This document shows positions 1 through 12,130 of a stretch of 64,000 bases of DNA, piece after piece. Each line of letters opens with the position of its first letter. Within the stretch, counting starts at the first letter, position 1. This DNA comes from Lepus europaeus (lineage: Eukaryota > Chordata > Mammalia > Lagomorpha > Leporidae): the NCBI RefSeq assembly GCF_033115175.1, contig NC_084843.1:60304474-60368473 (forward strand), read 5' to 3'. The notes under the pieces were generated by a model that saw only the letters and a program-made list of their open reading frames with translations, was not told the DNA's origin and made no database searches. Position numbers and translations under genes: made by a program.

Positions 1-730
1 TGTGCTCACACTCACCCTGGGAAGCAGGATGGCGCTGCGCCGTGGGGAAGAGGGAACCGGGGCCCAGAGATACTGCTGCTGCTGATGGCAGCGCTGGCGG
101 CGCTGAGCTTTGCCTAGTTCCATGCTCAGAACAGCCCGGTGGGGCAGGGCAGGCCCAGTCTTCCCGCTCGGGGCTGGGGGTGGGGGTAAGGAGGTGCAAA
201 GCACTGCCATCCCCCCCCACTGCCATTCTGCTCAGCTCCTTGCTCCTTTGCTGCTCAGACCTGCAGCACTTCCCCCTCACCTCCCCGCCCCACCCCTTAG
301 CACCCAGGGACCCTGGGCCTGCACCCTCCGCTCCACCCTCACTGCAGGCTCCCACCTCAGGGCGACCCCCAAGGCCCAGCCCTCCCCAGCACTGGTGCCC
401 ACGGTGCCACACCCTGCCATCAGAGGGGTCTCACCGCCTCCGTTCCCAAAGCTTGGCCTCGGCCGTGCTGGCCGCCCCACGGCAAGGCCCAGGTGCAGGA
501 GTCCATGGCATCTGGGTTTGCACATCCTGCCCTTCCCCCGACACCGTGCCCAGGAGATCCTGATGCAAGGAGCAGCAACAGCAGGGCTTCCCAGGAATGA
601 GGTTGTCTTTCTCCTTTTTCCACTGCCCTGGAAATACGTGTGGCAGGTGGGCCCGTCTGCAGGGAAGGCCACCATGGGGTCTGAAGCCACCGCAGCCCAG
701 CACAGTCCAGGCTGTGGAGTGGTGGCAGCA

Positions 731-777
731 GTGTGTGTGTGTGTATGTGTGTGTGTGTGCGCGCGCGCACGTGCATA
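731..777. repeat. (TG)n-(CG)n-(CA) microsatellite
   Basis: GT dinucleotides with one TA interruption run directly into CG dinucleotides and then CA/TG. Purine and pyrimidine alternate without a break for 47 bases. Open frames through it encode only VCVCV or HTHTH runs. Confidence 0.95.
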
Positions 778-2639
778 AGCACCCCACATGGAGTCCACTC
801 AGTCCCAGGACAGCGGGGAGCCTCCTGCTCCCTAGGGCCGTGCCAAGTTCCCCGGCATGTGGCTGAACACATTTACAGGGGACCAGAGCTTCTGGTTTTC
901 TTAGGGCTTCCAAGGGGAGAGGGGCAGAGAGCGGACAGGATGTGAGCATCTCACTCCCAGGGGCCCCGCAGACTGGAGGGGAGAGGTGGGCACAGCACTG
1001 ATGGATTGGTGTTGGTTTCCTGGAGGCCAGAGGAGCTGCCCACAGGTGTCTCCCAGGATGTGCTCAAGGAGCACCTGCCCAAGGTGGGTGTCACGGGGCA
1101 GGGTGGGGGGCTTCCAGACCTCCTTCCCAGCTCCCACTATGTCCTTCGTCCTGCCCTCCGCATCATGCCAGGGCTGGCAGTCCCCCAGAAGTCCAGTCCC
1201 CATGCTCAGCAGAGTGGATGCGAATTTGCTGAAGGTCCCTGCAAGTGGAGAGTATTGCTGGGACTGGATGCTGGTCTGACTCCTGGCTCAGTGCTCTCTC
1301 CTCTACAGCAGGTGGTTCTGCAGTTGGTGTAAATCATATGCAAGTGTCCGTGGCTTCCTACACCTAGCACGAGGGGTGCTGTGTCTCCTGGGGGCACTGA
1401 TGGGGCTCTCGTCCCTTCTCAGACTGTCACATCCCAGAAGGCCCACGGTGACCATCTTACCCACTCGCCGCCCCACGGCCAGGGCCTGGCTGTCTATGGT
1501 GATGTGGAAGGACTGCAAGATGGCCCTGGGACCCTGGACGCCTGGGGTCCTGCTGCTGTAGGTGGCACAGGGCTGACAATGCCAGGAAATGGCCAGAGGA
1601 AGCCTCTGGGATGGGCCCCCAGAGCCTGCAAGACGGCGTGGGCTGGCGTGGGGAGGTTTTCTCACGAGTCCTGGGAAGACGGCACGCCATCCCCAGGCCC
1701 CCTGGGACCCCATCAATAAGCTGGCCTGAATGGAGAGGCTGGGGTGGGGGGGAGATTTATTTCCTGGCTTTGGAAGCAGCCATTCTCCCTGCCCCCCACC
1801 TTCCTCCTGGCTGGAGAACAATGGGGCATCCTCCAAGTGGCTTTCCTGTGGCAACAGGTGCAGGGAGCTGGGTGTCAGCCTCCCAGCCCCCAGGCTGTTG
1901 TGTGTTTTCAGGGGCCCTGGAAACAATGCCAGGCTCTGGCCCTCTCCCCAGCATTCCTGGTCCAAGAAGTGCCTGGTTGGGTGGGAAGGTGGTTAGTTGG
2001 GGTGTTGGTTGGTTGGTTGTTTCCTATGGTCCAGATGATGTTACCACACTTCCCAAAATGCTGAGAAACAGAGGTCTGAAAGCTATGCCCCTGACACCCC
2101 CAGCCCCGGCCACTGCTTGCACGTTGGTGTGCTTCCCTTTGGGTGCAGGCCCAGGTCTGTCTTGTGCCATCGGAAGCTTCCGTTCCCCCGGCACTTCCTG
2201 GGCTCCTCTGTTAGCCGTCCCATGTGCACCTTCCAGGGTAGCAATGCCATCTTCCCAGTGAGCCCATTCCTGCCGGAGCAGGAGCCACGTTGCAGCCCGC
2301 CAGCTCCGCCGTTGTTGGAGGTTTGGCCAATAACACTGCAGCCGGCCTCTGTTGTGGTGGGGGTACGTTCTGGAGAGTTTCTTCAGGCTTCCGGTCAGGC
2401 AGGTGTGCCGTGCCACCCTTGTACCTGCTGTCAGGTGGCTCTGTGTGCCGGGGGCGAGATTCAGCACCAGGGTGGCCCGCTCTGGGGTCCCAGTGGACAT
2501 GGGTGGGTTGGGAGGCCTAGAGTCGCTCTTCACTGGGTCCCACTAGCATAGGGGAGGGGATGTGAATCTGAGACAAAAGGAACTCAGGGCTCTCCCTTCC
2601 AGCGTCCCTAACGTAGAAACACACAAGGCGCTGAGGGAC

Positions 2640-2800
2640 CTGCCTCTGCAGCCACTCCCCGCTCGTAATTAGCGCCATCCATCTGCAGTCAGATCTGGAA
2701 CGAACGGAAGCCCTTTAAAGTAATTTGCTCTTTTAATACCACCCCTGTGATCTCATTTAATTTTCTCCACCAAACCGTGCTCGCGGAGGAAGCCAGAGGC
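2640..2800. promoter_or_regulatory. Candidate conserved non-coding element in intron 1
   Basis: An AT-richer unique island in GC-rich intron. It contains a TAATTA homeodomain core at 2666-2671 and, downstream, the motifs TTTAAAGTAATTTGC and CATTTAATTTT. It does not resemble a SINE or L1. Enhancer function is inferred from composition and motifs only. Confidence 0.3.
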
Positions 2801-3159
2801 TCCTGCTCTCCCGCCTGGGCTGGGTTCCCTCCCCTCCCAGACGCTGGATCCTGCTGGGGGCCGTTTCGCACCTGGCAGCTCAGCTCCCTGGCAAAGGGAG
2901 TGGTGCTCGGCCAGTTACAAAGGGGGAGAAGTTGGCTGTCAAAGATGTGGCTTTAAACATCGCCGGGTGGGCTGCCACTCCCGCCCTGAGCCCTGTGGAG
3001 CAGGTCCCTGCTCCAACCCTTCCTTTAGGAGGTGAAAGGCTGCTGTCATAGCCAGGGGTGGCCAGGTGCAGGGCTGTGTACCTGCCACACCCCCGCACCC
3101 GGGCACGCCCGGCCCCAGAGCCAGCAGAGCTCTCGGGCCTTGGTGGAGGCGGCCAACAG

Positions 3160-3190
3160 GGATTGCGCTGCAATGATTGATGGCTGTCTG
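3160..3190. promoter_or_regulatory. PBX-HOX type composite motif
   Basis: TGATTGATGG at 3174-3183 matches the PBX-HOX heterodimer consensus TGATTNAT. It follows a C/EBP-like ATTGCGCTGCAAT palindrome at about 3161-3174. This is motif evidence only; occupancy and conservation are unknown. Confidence 0.3.
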
Positions 3191-6100
3191 GTCCCCCCAG
3201 CGCCCCGCCTGGCCCTGGTGTACTTACTCACTAATGGAAGCTCGCAAAGGAAGAAATAATTCTGCCCCGAGCTGGCTCCAGTGACAGGGGTAGCCACCAG
3301 TGCCTCGGGGCGAGGCTGGGATGGGGAGCAGAGGGAACCTGGGCAGGGGTCAAAGACGGAGGCACAGGGAGCTCTGAGAGGACACACAGAGCCTGGGTGG
3401 GGACAGGGCCAGTCCCTGGGCTGACATCAAGGCCCAGCACAGAGCCAAGAGGCGAGGCAGGTGCCCAGTCGCACACCAGCCTGTGCGCTTGGTGTCGAAG
3501 CCCGCAGTGGCAGGTAGGACAGCAGCAGCCCAGCAGAGAGGCTCGGGGGTTGTCCAGGGTCCTGCAGCACAGCCAGAGCCCAGGCCCCTGCCTCCTGGGC
3601 TGTCGCGTTACCACTTAGGCAGCGTGGAGCCTAGTGAGGGTGGGGAGGGTGACAAGGAGAGTGGGAGATGCTGGGAGTGTGCAGGTGGGGAGGGCAGCGG
3701 GCGCCCAGGGACTGAAGAAGCTGCCAGGGAGGAGTGGGGCAGTGCCAGCAGTGGACTGCCAGGACTGTCCTGCCAAGGACGGTGGAGGGGACCTGGAAAC
3801 CCCTGGCCCAGTGGGCTCCACCAACAGGTACTTCCTGAGACACTGCCAGGCCCTGAGCGGTACTCCTGGGGGCATCCCCAGCCCCCTGGAGCTCACCTCA
3901 ACTCCTTTCCCCTGGAGTCTTCCAGCCAGCGTGCCTGCAAGAATGGAGCCCTGGGGTCCGGCCCTGGTACCTCCACGGCCAAGCATGGGAGTGGTCCTGC
4001 CATTCACCTTTCCTGAGCCTCTACTTCCTCATCTGGGATGGGACCAGGAATTAGAAAGGCTGGGTGGAGAGGAAGCCCACGTAGAATAAGAGCCACTGGG
4101 CCCAGCTGTCCCAGGGCCCCTGGCACCTCTCTTGGCCCCCTTCTCCTCCCAGGCTCACCCAGACCGGTCCCATAGGTGGCAGGGGTCTCAGTCGTGAAGC
4201 CCGGCTGTGGAATGGGTAGAGCCAAGTCCACCTCCCCGGGCTCCCAGCTCCACTCCCAGCCCCCGGTAGGAAGGCATCCAGCCCTGGCCAGCCGGGTGGT
4301 ACGCTCCCTGTTCCTCATGCCAGGTGCTCCTTGGAGGTGCCGTGTGGGTTTGGAAGGTGTTGTCCCTGGCCGAGGGCCCAGCAGCCATCTGGGACCCAAC
4401 AACAGGTGGTGAGGAAACAGCCTGAGCTGTTGCAAGGTAGAGAGGAGGCCGTGTCCCCTCCCTGGAACCAGGGCAGGCTGTGACCAGGTGTGCGGGGACC
4501 TCTGCCAGGTCACCGGGCTCGGTGGCTTCCATAAACACCCAGAGCGCCTGCTGCGCCCGGCACCAGGCCCGTGTCTTTCGTGTGTGTGGCCTGGAGGTCG
4601 GCCACCTTGTGACGCCTGCCTTCCAGACCAGAAAACAGAGGCCAGGGGCTGAAGCAACCTGCCCGAGGAGAACCCGCTTTCCCCGAAACTGTTTTTGAGG
4701 CTTTACCTCCTGTGACAAACAGGGCTAGGGATCCACTCGTGCCTGCACCCGCTGCGGCTGCTGGTCCTCTGTGCCGGGGGCTCTGAGCCCCTGCCCTGGG
4801 CCCGAAGGAGCTGAGGTCCAGAGAGGCTGTTGACGCTGCGTCTATCCTGGGCGTGCTGACCCCTTTCTCCTGAGACCAAGGCCCCCTGGTGTCTGGGGGG
4901 AGACACGGGCTACCCTCAGCTCGGGCAGCACGAGATAGGGCAGGGCCCGGGGTTGGGGGGGGGAGCAGGCGCACGCTCTGGCCAGGCCCAGGTTGGGCAA
5001 GGGCTCGCAGTTTCGGGTAAAGCCCTGGTGATCTCAACCGTTCTGACTGCTGGGGGTCCAGAGGCTACCCCTACCCCTCCAAACCCAGCCCTGTGTCTCT
5101 CCAGGAAGCCTGGTCCCTTCCTGAGTATGTGGAGGTCTGGTCGCCCTGACACCTTCGCAGAACCCTCCACTCCCTCCCTAGAGCAGTGGGAGGGACTCTG
5201 CCCTCTGCAGCATCCCTTCAGAGCGAGAGGGGAGCCTGGGGCTGGAGAGGGCCTTGTCCGTGGCCATGTGGCTTAGGGCATCCCAAGTAACCCCTCAGGA
5301 GGAACCCAAGGTGGGCTTGTCCCGCTGGCTCCTGCCCATGCCCACCTGCCCCCGGTGCCATGGAAATAAGCTCCCAAAGCTGATTTTCCTGCAAGATGGG
5401 GAGGGGCCCAGCTCTGGTGAGCAGCCTCTGGGGGCCCAGGTGAGCCACGTGTCCCTGGAATCCCACACAGTGAGCTGGAATGGACGTGGCCTAGTCAAGG
5501 GATGCTCAGAGAGGTAAAGCGGCCGGTCGGCAGCCGTAGGGAGAACTTGACCATACGCCAGTGTGGGTTTCCCGAGCACCAGGACCCGTGCTGGTTCCTC
5601 TCACTGGTGTGTCTCTGTGTACCTGGATGAGCCCACTTAAGAGAGGAGGGAACTGGCCACAGGCCTGTGACTTGCCTGGGGCCGCACAGGGAGGGAGGTG
5701 GAGACGGCGCTTCAGCCCTAGCCAAGCTCAGCCAGGTTGGTGGGCCTGGGCTCTGGCCTGCTCAGCCAGGGCCCCATTCTGACCCCGGGAGCACACAGTC
5801 CCCAGGCGGCTGTGCTGTGGGCCTGTGCTTCTCTAGGGTGGGAGAGCGTTATCAGTGGGGCTCAGCCTCTGGAAGTGCCTCAGCCAGAGCCCCTAGGAGG
5901 CAGACGGCCCGGCCCGGCCCTTCCAGTGAGGGTGTGGAGGGCCAGGGCCAGCAGCACGGCAGCACGGGCAGCTGTTCTCCGTCTTCCCCGCCTAGAGAGC
6001 GGCTCCTGCACTCCGGCTCCTGCACTCTGGCCTGGCGCCCGGCTTCCCACGCCTGAGATCCAGACCTCAGCCGGGGACACTGCACCTGAGCAGTCTGCAT

Positions 6101-6194
6101 TCCTGCTGGAGGGGGAGCGAGCAGGGAGAAGGGAGCAGCTGGTGGAGGCGAGAGGGGCCCATTGATGGTACCGGGTGTGGCCCACAGTGCCGCT

Positions 6195-6240
6195 GGCCGG
6201 CTGCCCCGTTTCCTAATTAAAGTGTCCTTCTGAGAATGCC
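6195..6240. promoter_or_regulatory. Small AT-rich island with TAATTA core
   Basis: TAATTA at 6214-6219 sits in a short AT-rich stretch inside GC-rich intron sequence. It is the second of five such cores between 2.6 and 7.7 kb. No repeat family is recognised. Confidence 0.2.
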
Positions 6241-6814
6241 CTCCGGCCCATGGCCCAGTGCTGCTGGGAGAGGCAGGCACCTCCCCAGAGTCTCAGCGGC
6301 CTTCCCGCGCCCTGCAGGTGAGGCTGGGGCGGCAGGGTTGCGTCCTCCCCTGCTGGCCCTGGGAGCAGCCGCCTCTCCCACAGCCCGCGCCGAGGGCAGC
6401 AGCGGGCCGGCCTGGCTGGGGAGCTGAGAGCCAGGATCAAAGGCACCATTGAAGAGGCTCTGAGAACCCCGGGGACGCCAGGGGCAGGAGGCGGGAGGCG
6501 GAGGAGGCAGCAGGGACTGAGTCAGTCACCTGGGGCCCGTTGTGGTGAGTGGGCAGTGGGTGGCTGCAGCCAGGTGTGGGGGCTGGGGAGGGCGCAGCCA
6601 GAGGCCGCCCTGGCCACCTCCGCTGGAGGCAAGCCCGGGCCCCCCCAGTCCCTTACGAAAGCTGCCTCCTGCACAGGCCAGCAGGGCAGCCGCTGGTCCA
6701 GGAGCCGGGCTGACGAGGCTGGAGGCGGGGCGGCACAGGCTGAGCTTCGGGAGTAGGAGCCATGTGGTCACGGAGGCAAGGGCTCGGGTTTTTGTCTTGG
6801 GTCGAGTGAGGGTC

Positions 6815-6925
6815 AATAGGGACTAATTAGATCAGGAATGGTGGAATCGCTTCTTCATCACTTGATTGGTTGTGGCTGAGTGTGGTCCTGGCCAGATGTG
6901 CCACAGTTGATCAGTGATGCCTGCC
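6815..6925. promoter_or_regulatory. Candidate regulatory island with TAATTA, inverted CCAAT box and RUNX-like site
   Basis: A unique island with TAATTA at 6824-6829, a GATTGGTTGTGGC segment near 6864 (inverted CCAAT box overlapping a RUNX-like TGTGG core), and a TGATCAGTGATG stretch near 6908. It is not SINE or L1 sequence. Function is inferred. Confidence 0.3.
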
Positions 6926-7554
6926 ATGGCCCCGCGAGGGACCGGGCTGCCTTGGATTTGCTCCTGGATGCGATTTTCTCTGTAAGCTGCGATTCTGAGA
7001 CCCACCGGGCCAAGGCCGGGGTGCGGAAGGCCTTGCGTGGGCCGGCTCCACCTTGGTGGGTGCTGAGATGCCTGTGGAAACCAGAGCTTCAGTTTTTCAC
7101 CTGTAAAAGGGAGACAAGGACTCAGCTGAGCCTTCACACCAAGCTGAGCCCTCCCTGTGCCCCGTGCCTGCCTGGAGTCGTGGACCCGCCTCTCACTGGG
7201 GCAGGCGACAGCAGCACTGAGCCTCACGTGGGGTGACCGTGCCCATCTCAGGGTCTCTGTGCCCATCAAACTGGGACCCCGGGCTAACACAGCAGTCAGC
7301 ACCAGCTCGCTACTTTGATGGAAGGGGTCAGAGGAGAAACCTAAGTTGGCTTTCTCGCCCCTTCTGACCTTGGCTGGGGGTGAGGATTTTAATGGGGGTG
7401 GGGGCGTGAAGATGGTTTCAAAGCCAAGCAGGCCCAGACTGTGAGCTCCCCGCTCTCCCGAGACCGCAGCCCCAGCCTGAGCTGGCTTCCCCATAAACTC
7501 CCGGTCCCTCCCTTGAACCAGCCCCATAAACAGGGAGCGGGGCAGGAGGGAGTC

Positions 7555-7690
7555 CGGTGTAGACTTTGTAATTTGGCTTGGAGGCGGCTCCTGTGCGTTT
7601 TAACCAGGCTGTAATTACAGCTGGCACCCGGCACCCCCTCATTACTGGAGCCTGGAAGGAGGACTCTAATTATAGCGTGCTGGGCCCCGG
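7555..7690. promoter_or_regulatory. Candidate homeodomain-rich enhancer in UNC5B intron 1
   Basis: Two TAATTA cores (7612-7617 and 7667-7672) lie 55 bases apart. Between and before them are GTAATTTGG, TTTTAACC and CATTACTGG. The flanks are GC-rich and ordinary. No repeat family is recognised and open frames through it are meaningless. The clustering suggests a LIM, PAX or NKX-type homeodomain target, but this is inference. Confidence 0.35.
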
Positions 7691-8489
7691 CTGGCGTGGC
7701 TGTGGGGGAGACCGCAGAGGGGCCTGTGCAGGCAGGGAGGGACCCAGAGCCGGCGGGCGGTGGGAGGCCCGGACCGTGCAGGGCGGGGCTGCCCTGGGCC
7801 TGAGGTGTCCTTTCCTCACTCCTCTTGCTTTCAGCGCTCCTCGTGGCAAGGGTGGGGCGTGGATCACATTGAGGTCACTTCCTCGGGAGAAGAGGACCCA
7901 GAGGCGGCCAGGGGCTTCGTTCCTTCACCTGGGAAGCTTTGGTTAAGCTTCTGCTCTGTGCAAGGCTGGCCCTGGGGCCACAGCAGCAGGCGGCCGGGGT
8001 GAGGGCCCCCACAGCCAGCAGTGGGGTTTTTAGCCAAGACACGGGCTGACCTGCTGCTGGAAATATCAGAAGATGTCCACCCCAGTCCCTCCCCGGGGAC
8101 CTCTGAGCCTCCCACGCCACGGTGGGGGTTCCAGGACCCGGCCCAGAGCCCTGTGAGATGGCGCAGTGCTCTCACAGTGGCTTCAGTGTTGTGTGACCAT
8201 CACTGAGCACCTGCCCTGTGTGACCTGGCCAGGGTCTGGTGGAGATCCAGGCATTACACAAGGACGGACACACACATATACACACAGGAGTATATGGCTC
8301 AGAAAGGTGCTGAGAGCAATAAGGAAAAGTGCTGGGGGGAGGACCAGGCCCCCACTCTGCGTGGGAAAGCTGCCGTCAGGGCAGGGCCCTCCGAGGAAGT
8401 AACCTGTCCAAGGACACCAGGGATGGGCAGGGGTCCTCGTGGAAGGCTTGCAGCTCCTGCCTGTAGGCCTGCAGTCTTGGGCCCAGCTG

Positions 8490-8610
8490 TGCCTGAGTGC
8501 TGTGTGACCTTGGCCAGTCACACCTTCTCTGGGCCTTGACTTCACCATCTGCCCGAAGGGAGGCCCTTCCTCCCTCTGCCCAGCCCTGAGGATTCGGGGA
8601 GAGGAGCAAG
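8490..8610 (+). repeat. MIR-like SINE fragment
   Basis: The core phrase TGTGTGACCTTGGCCAGTCA, followed by CTTCTCTGGGCCTTGACTTCACCATCTG, matches the MIR central domain on the + strand. Confidence 0.6.
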
Positions 8611-8869
8611 GCCACTTCTTGGGGTGCCCCTGGCTGTGTAAGATAAGGAGGCCCTGCAGCCAGGGTGCTGAGGGTGGACTGAGAGCCTGGGGCTGTCCTG
8701 TCCTTTCCTCTGAGTTACTGAGAGGCACCGGAAGCAGACACAAAGGGAATTGTCCTGAGCTAGAGTCAGCCCCCACCCCACCCCCAGCCGAGAACAATCA
8801 AGGAGGAAAACCAAGGCCATTTGTCCAGCGCGGAGTGCAGCAGTGACGGCTGCTGGGAAGATGCCCAGT

Positions 8870-8950
8870 GTTTCTCAGCTAAAATTAGCCACCTGCTAAA
8901 CCTTTACATCAAGGGCGACCTGGAGCCTCTATTGTTTTGAACTTGGGATC
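8870..8950. promoter_or_regulatory. AT-rich unique island
   Basis: Contains CTAAAATTAGCC, CTGCTAAACC and TATTGTTTTGAAC (SOX- and FOX-like words) in an otherwise GC-rich intron. It is not recognisably repetitive. Regulatory function is a guess. Confidence 0.2.
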
Positions 8951-9344
8951 CCAGGAGACTCGGGGGCAGGGGCTCTCAGGAGAAGCAGTGACCAGCCCCT
9001 CTCCCAGGCCCGGGCCAGCCAATGCCCAACCAGCCCTCGAGCCTTGTGGCTGCCCAGGAAGCTACCAGAGGACACGCGGGCGGGTGGGGAGGTGGGGAGG
9101 AGGGGAGGTGGCTGCCCAAGGTCACCAAGTGCTGCTGGATGACACAGCCTCCGGTTCTCCCATTTGGGATATTGTCCCTTCAGCGGTGACATTGATTAAA
9201 CAGCGGGGAGGGGGAGAGGACCTGCAGGGAAGCGCAGGAAGTGTAAAGGAGAAAACAACTCTACGTCCTTTCCCGAGGAAGTGGCCAGAGTGGGCATCGC
9301 CGCTTTCTAGTTGGGGGGCAGTCCTGTGTCTGGGGTCAGGGACC

Positions 9345-9482
9345 TGGCTGACAGTCCTTCCTCTGCCACTGAGTAATCTCGGGACTTGGTGACTTCAGGT
9401 AAACAGGAAGTGGCTGTTGACACCCACTGCAGGGTTGTTGCAACAGTTAAGTGAGATAATACGGGTGATGCACTTATTCACA
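9345..9482 (+). repeat. MIR SINE
   Basis: It has the full order of MIR landmarks: a CCTCTGCCACTGAGTAATCT segment, then GACTTGGTGACTTCAG, then GGGTTGTTGCAACAGTTAAG and AGATAATACGGGTGATGCAC. Confidence 0.7.
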
Positions 9483-9959
9483 GAGGTAACGAGACAAACA
9501 ACCACGTGGCTGTTGTTTTTCTGCCTGCAGCTCTGCTTGAACCCCCACTAGAAGTACTGTGGTGTTGTCCCGTTTTGTAGGTGAGCAGATAAGTAACGTG
9601 CGGGAATGCTGGTGCCGGCCGTCAGACCTACAGCCGCACCCGGGTCCTGACTGAGGCCAGGGTGGCGGCAGCTTGACGCCTGCGCCATGAGGCTCCTTAA
9701 TTGCTTTGGATCCCAGAGCGCTGAGGCAAGGGCGCTCATGGGGTGTGTAGGATGTGGGCCAACGTGGAGCCAGCCTAGGCCCAGCAGCACCTGGGAACCC
9801 GTGAGGAATGCACGTTCTTGGGCCCCTCCTGCACCTGCCGCACGCTGGCTCCTCACAGGGCCTACAGGCACTGACTCCAGTGCCCACTGCGGTTTGCATA
9901 CATGGGCATGGAGGTTAGAGAGAACAGGTGGAGAGTCGGGGAGACCCCAAGTCAGATGC

Positions 9960-10115
9960 CGCCCGCCCTGCCCTGCGACCGGCCTGTGCCTCAGCTTCCT
10001 CGCTGGCTAACTGGGGCTATTGATGAGGGGACCTGCCTGGAAGGGCTTCTGGGAGGATGTAATTAGATAACCTGTGCCAGGGACCTGGTGCGGTGCTGGG
10101 AGCTGGGGCTGGGGC
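9960..10115 (+). repeat. MIR SINE
   Basis: TGTGCCTCAGCTTCCTCGCT, then GGGGCTATTGATG, then GGATGTAATTAGATAACCTG and a degraded GTGCCTGGCAC end follow the MIR order. Its TAATTA at about 10060 is therefore repeat-derived. Confidence 0.65.
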
Positions 10116-11785
10116 CAGAGCAGTGCTAAAGGGACAGGGGGATCTTTGTGGCCAGGGAAGCAATCCCTTCAGGGCAAGCTGGCAGAACCGGGGCTGGGGG
10201 GTGCAGTTAGCAGGGGCAGCCCTGGCCCTGACTGAGGGTCAGGGATAGCCGAGGGGGACATCTCTCCCCACTGGGCCTGCCCCCAGGGGCTGCGGTGCCA
10301 GCCAGCAAGACACGTGACCTGAGGCCTTCACAGGCGTCTCCAGGAGGCCAACCTGGGGAGCTGCCACCTGGAGAGGCGGCCACCACGCCCACCCCCGCCC
10401 AGGCTCCTGGGGCCAGGGCCCTCGGCCGCAGGCCTTGTGGTTTCCAGGGCCCGTCCTTGCTCTCTTCTTGCCTCTGTGTGTTTTTGATGGCTCCTGGGGG
10501 CCTCTGGGGAGCCATGTGCTCCTCTTCCATGCCTTCCTCCCCAGGGGGAGGCCCCTGGGGCCAGGCCATGCCTTCCAGGGAGGCACCCACCCACCCACCC
10601 CCACAGTCCCCACTCCCTCTGAGCGTCGCTCATGCCTTAGCGTGAATTGTGCTTTCGTGCCTCCGGGCTCTGGTGGTCTCTCTGAGGTGGGCGTGGTAGT
10701 GGCGTGCCCTGCGAGGCAAGGCAGCTGGCCTGTGGTCACCCAGGAAGCTGGTGGCTGACCCTCGGCGGTTCCCGTGTTCTCCTGCTCCTGAGCCCCACTG
10801 CCATCCTTCCGCTTCTCCCCCTCCAGAGTCCACACGGGCCGCTGACACACTGAGAGTCTGTTCTACTCCACGCTTGTTTCACAAGGTCTCCGGCTGTGGG
10901 GCACGAGGTCAGAGATGGGGACAGCTCCCCTGAAGTGAGGGCGGCAGAGCCTCACGTGGTTTGTCAGCCCTGTGGCTGCCCTCGGCCGTCTCTGGGCCTG
11001 GCCGATCTCGTGGCCTAGCCCTGAGCCAAGGTGCCCTGGCGGTTACATCAGCAGGTGCAAATAAGCAGGCGGGCGCAGAGACGGGCGTCCCCCGGGGCTG
11101 CAGGTGGCGCTCCATCCGCCCCGCGTGAGTCTTTCACTCCCTCCATCCAGCTTGCATCAGCCTTTTGCAGCTCCGTGTCATCACAGAGTGGGCTGGGGCG
11201 GCGTGGGGGTGGGGAGCAGGGCACCCCACGTGCGAGATGTCGGCTGGCGCCCCGGGCAGCCGTGGAAGGCACACTCCTCTGTTCCTTACCGTGAGAAACA
11301 GCAGTGAAAATGAGTGTGTGCCCAGGGCTGCCTGGCTGGTGAAATATTTTGAGACTTCTGACCTTGATGTGCCCAACAACCCCAAAAAGGCAAAGCAAAG
11401 AGAAGTGACCTTGATCCTCAGACGGGAACGTTAAGGACAGAGAAAAGGGGCTGCCCTGAGGTTGCCTCCCGAGTCCGTGATGGCACCAGTGTGTCTCACC
11501 TCAAGACATGCGTGGGATTATAGGAGCCCAGAGAAGGAAGAATCCCTTTAGGCATCCTTGGCTGAGATGGAGCCAGCCCCGAGACAGGGCTGTAGACTTG
11601 TTTGTGTGCTGCCGGTGGTGAGCAGGTGGAGGGCCCATTCCATCACCATGGCACTAGGCTGGGTGCAGACAGCACTGGTTTGAGACCCAGGATTCTGGGT
11701 TCTTGGCTTGGAACCTTTGCTGGGGCGGGGGAGTGGCTTGATGGGACTGAAGTTTGGTCCTTGCCCTCCAGGCCCCAACACGGTC

Positions 11786-11843
11786 ATGAGTGACAGGAAG
11801 CACTCAGGAGATGTTCAGTGAATGAATGAATGAATGAATGATT
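11786..11843 (+). repeat. MIR 3' end with (TGAA)n microsatellite
   Basis: GCACTCAGGAGATGTTCAG resembles the MIR tail and runs into six TGAA units at 11819-11843, a common fate of MIR tails. Confidence 0.7.
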
Positions 11844-12029
11844 GGGGCTGAGTCCCTGCCCACCGTTCTACCCCTCAGCGCACCTGAGCATCCACATGGC
11901 CCACCCGTCAGCCAGTGCTACCTGACTCTCTCCGTCTCTACCAGCCAACGGTTCAGTACTCGGGGCCCAAGGCCACGGCCACCACAGTCTTTCCCACTGC
12001 CAGGACCAGAGAGACACAAGAGCCAGAGC

Positions 12030-12130
12030 GTTGGGCTGAGTGTCAGGACGCCCACATTCCAGTCCTAGCTTTGCCTCCAACCTGCTGTGTGGCCTGCAGC
12101 AAGTTCCTCCTCCCCTCTGGTCCTCAGGGT
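12030..12130 (+). repeat. MIR-like SINE fragment
   Basis: CATTCCAGTCCTAGCTTTGC, then CTGCTGTGTGGCCTGCAGCA, then a CCTCAGG remnant match the MIR 5' and core regions. Confidence 0.6.

Noticed and set aside
110..949. Several overlapping long frames on both strands
   Set aside because: They are driven by the TG/CG microsatellite and GC-rich flanks, overlap each other in all frames, and resemble no protein.
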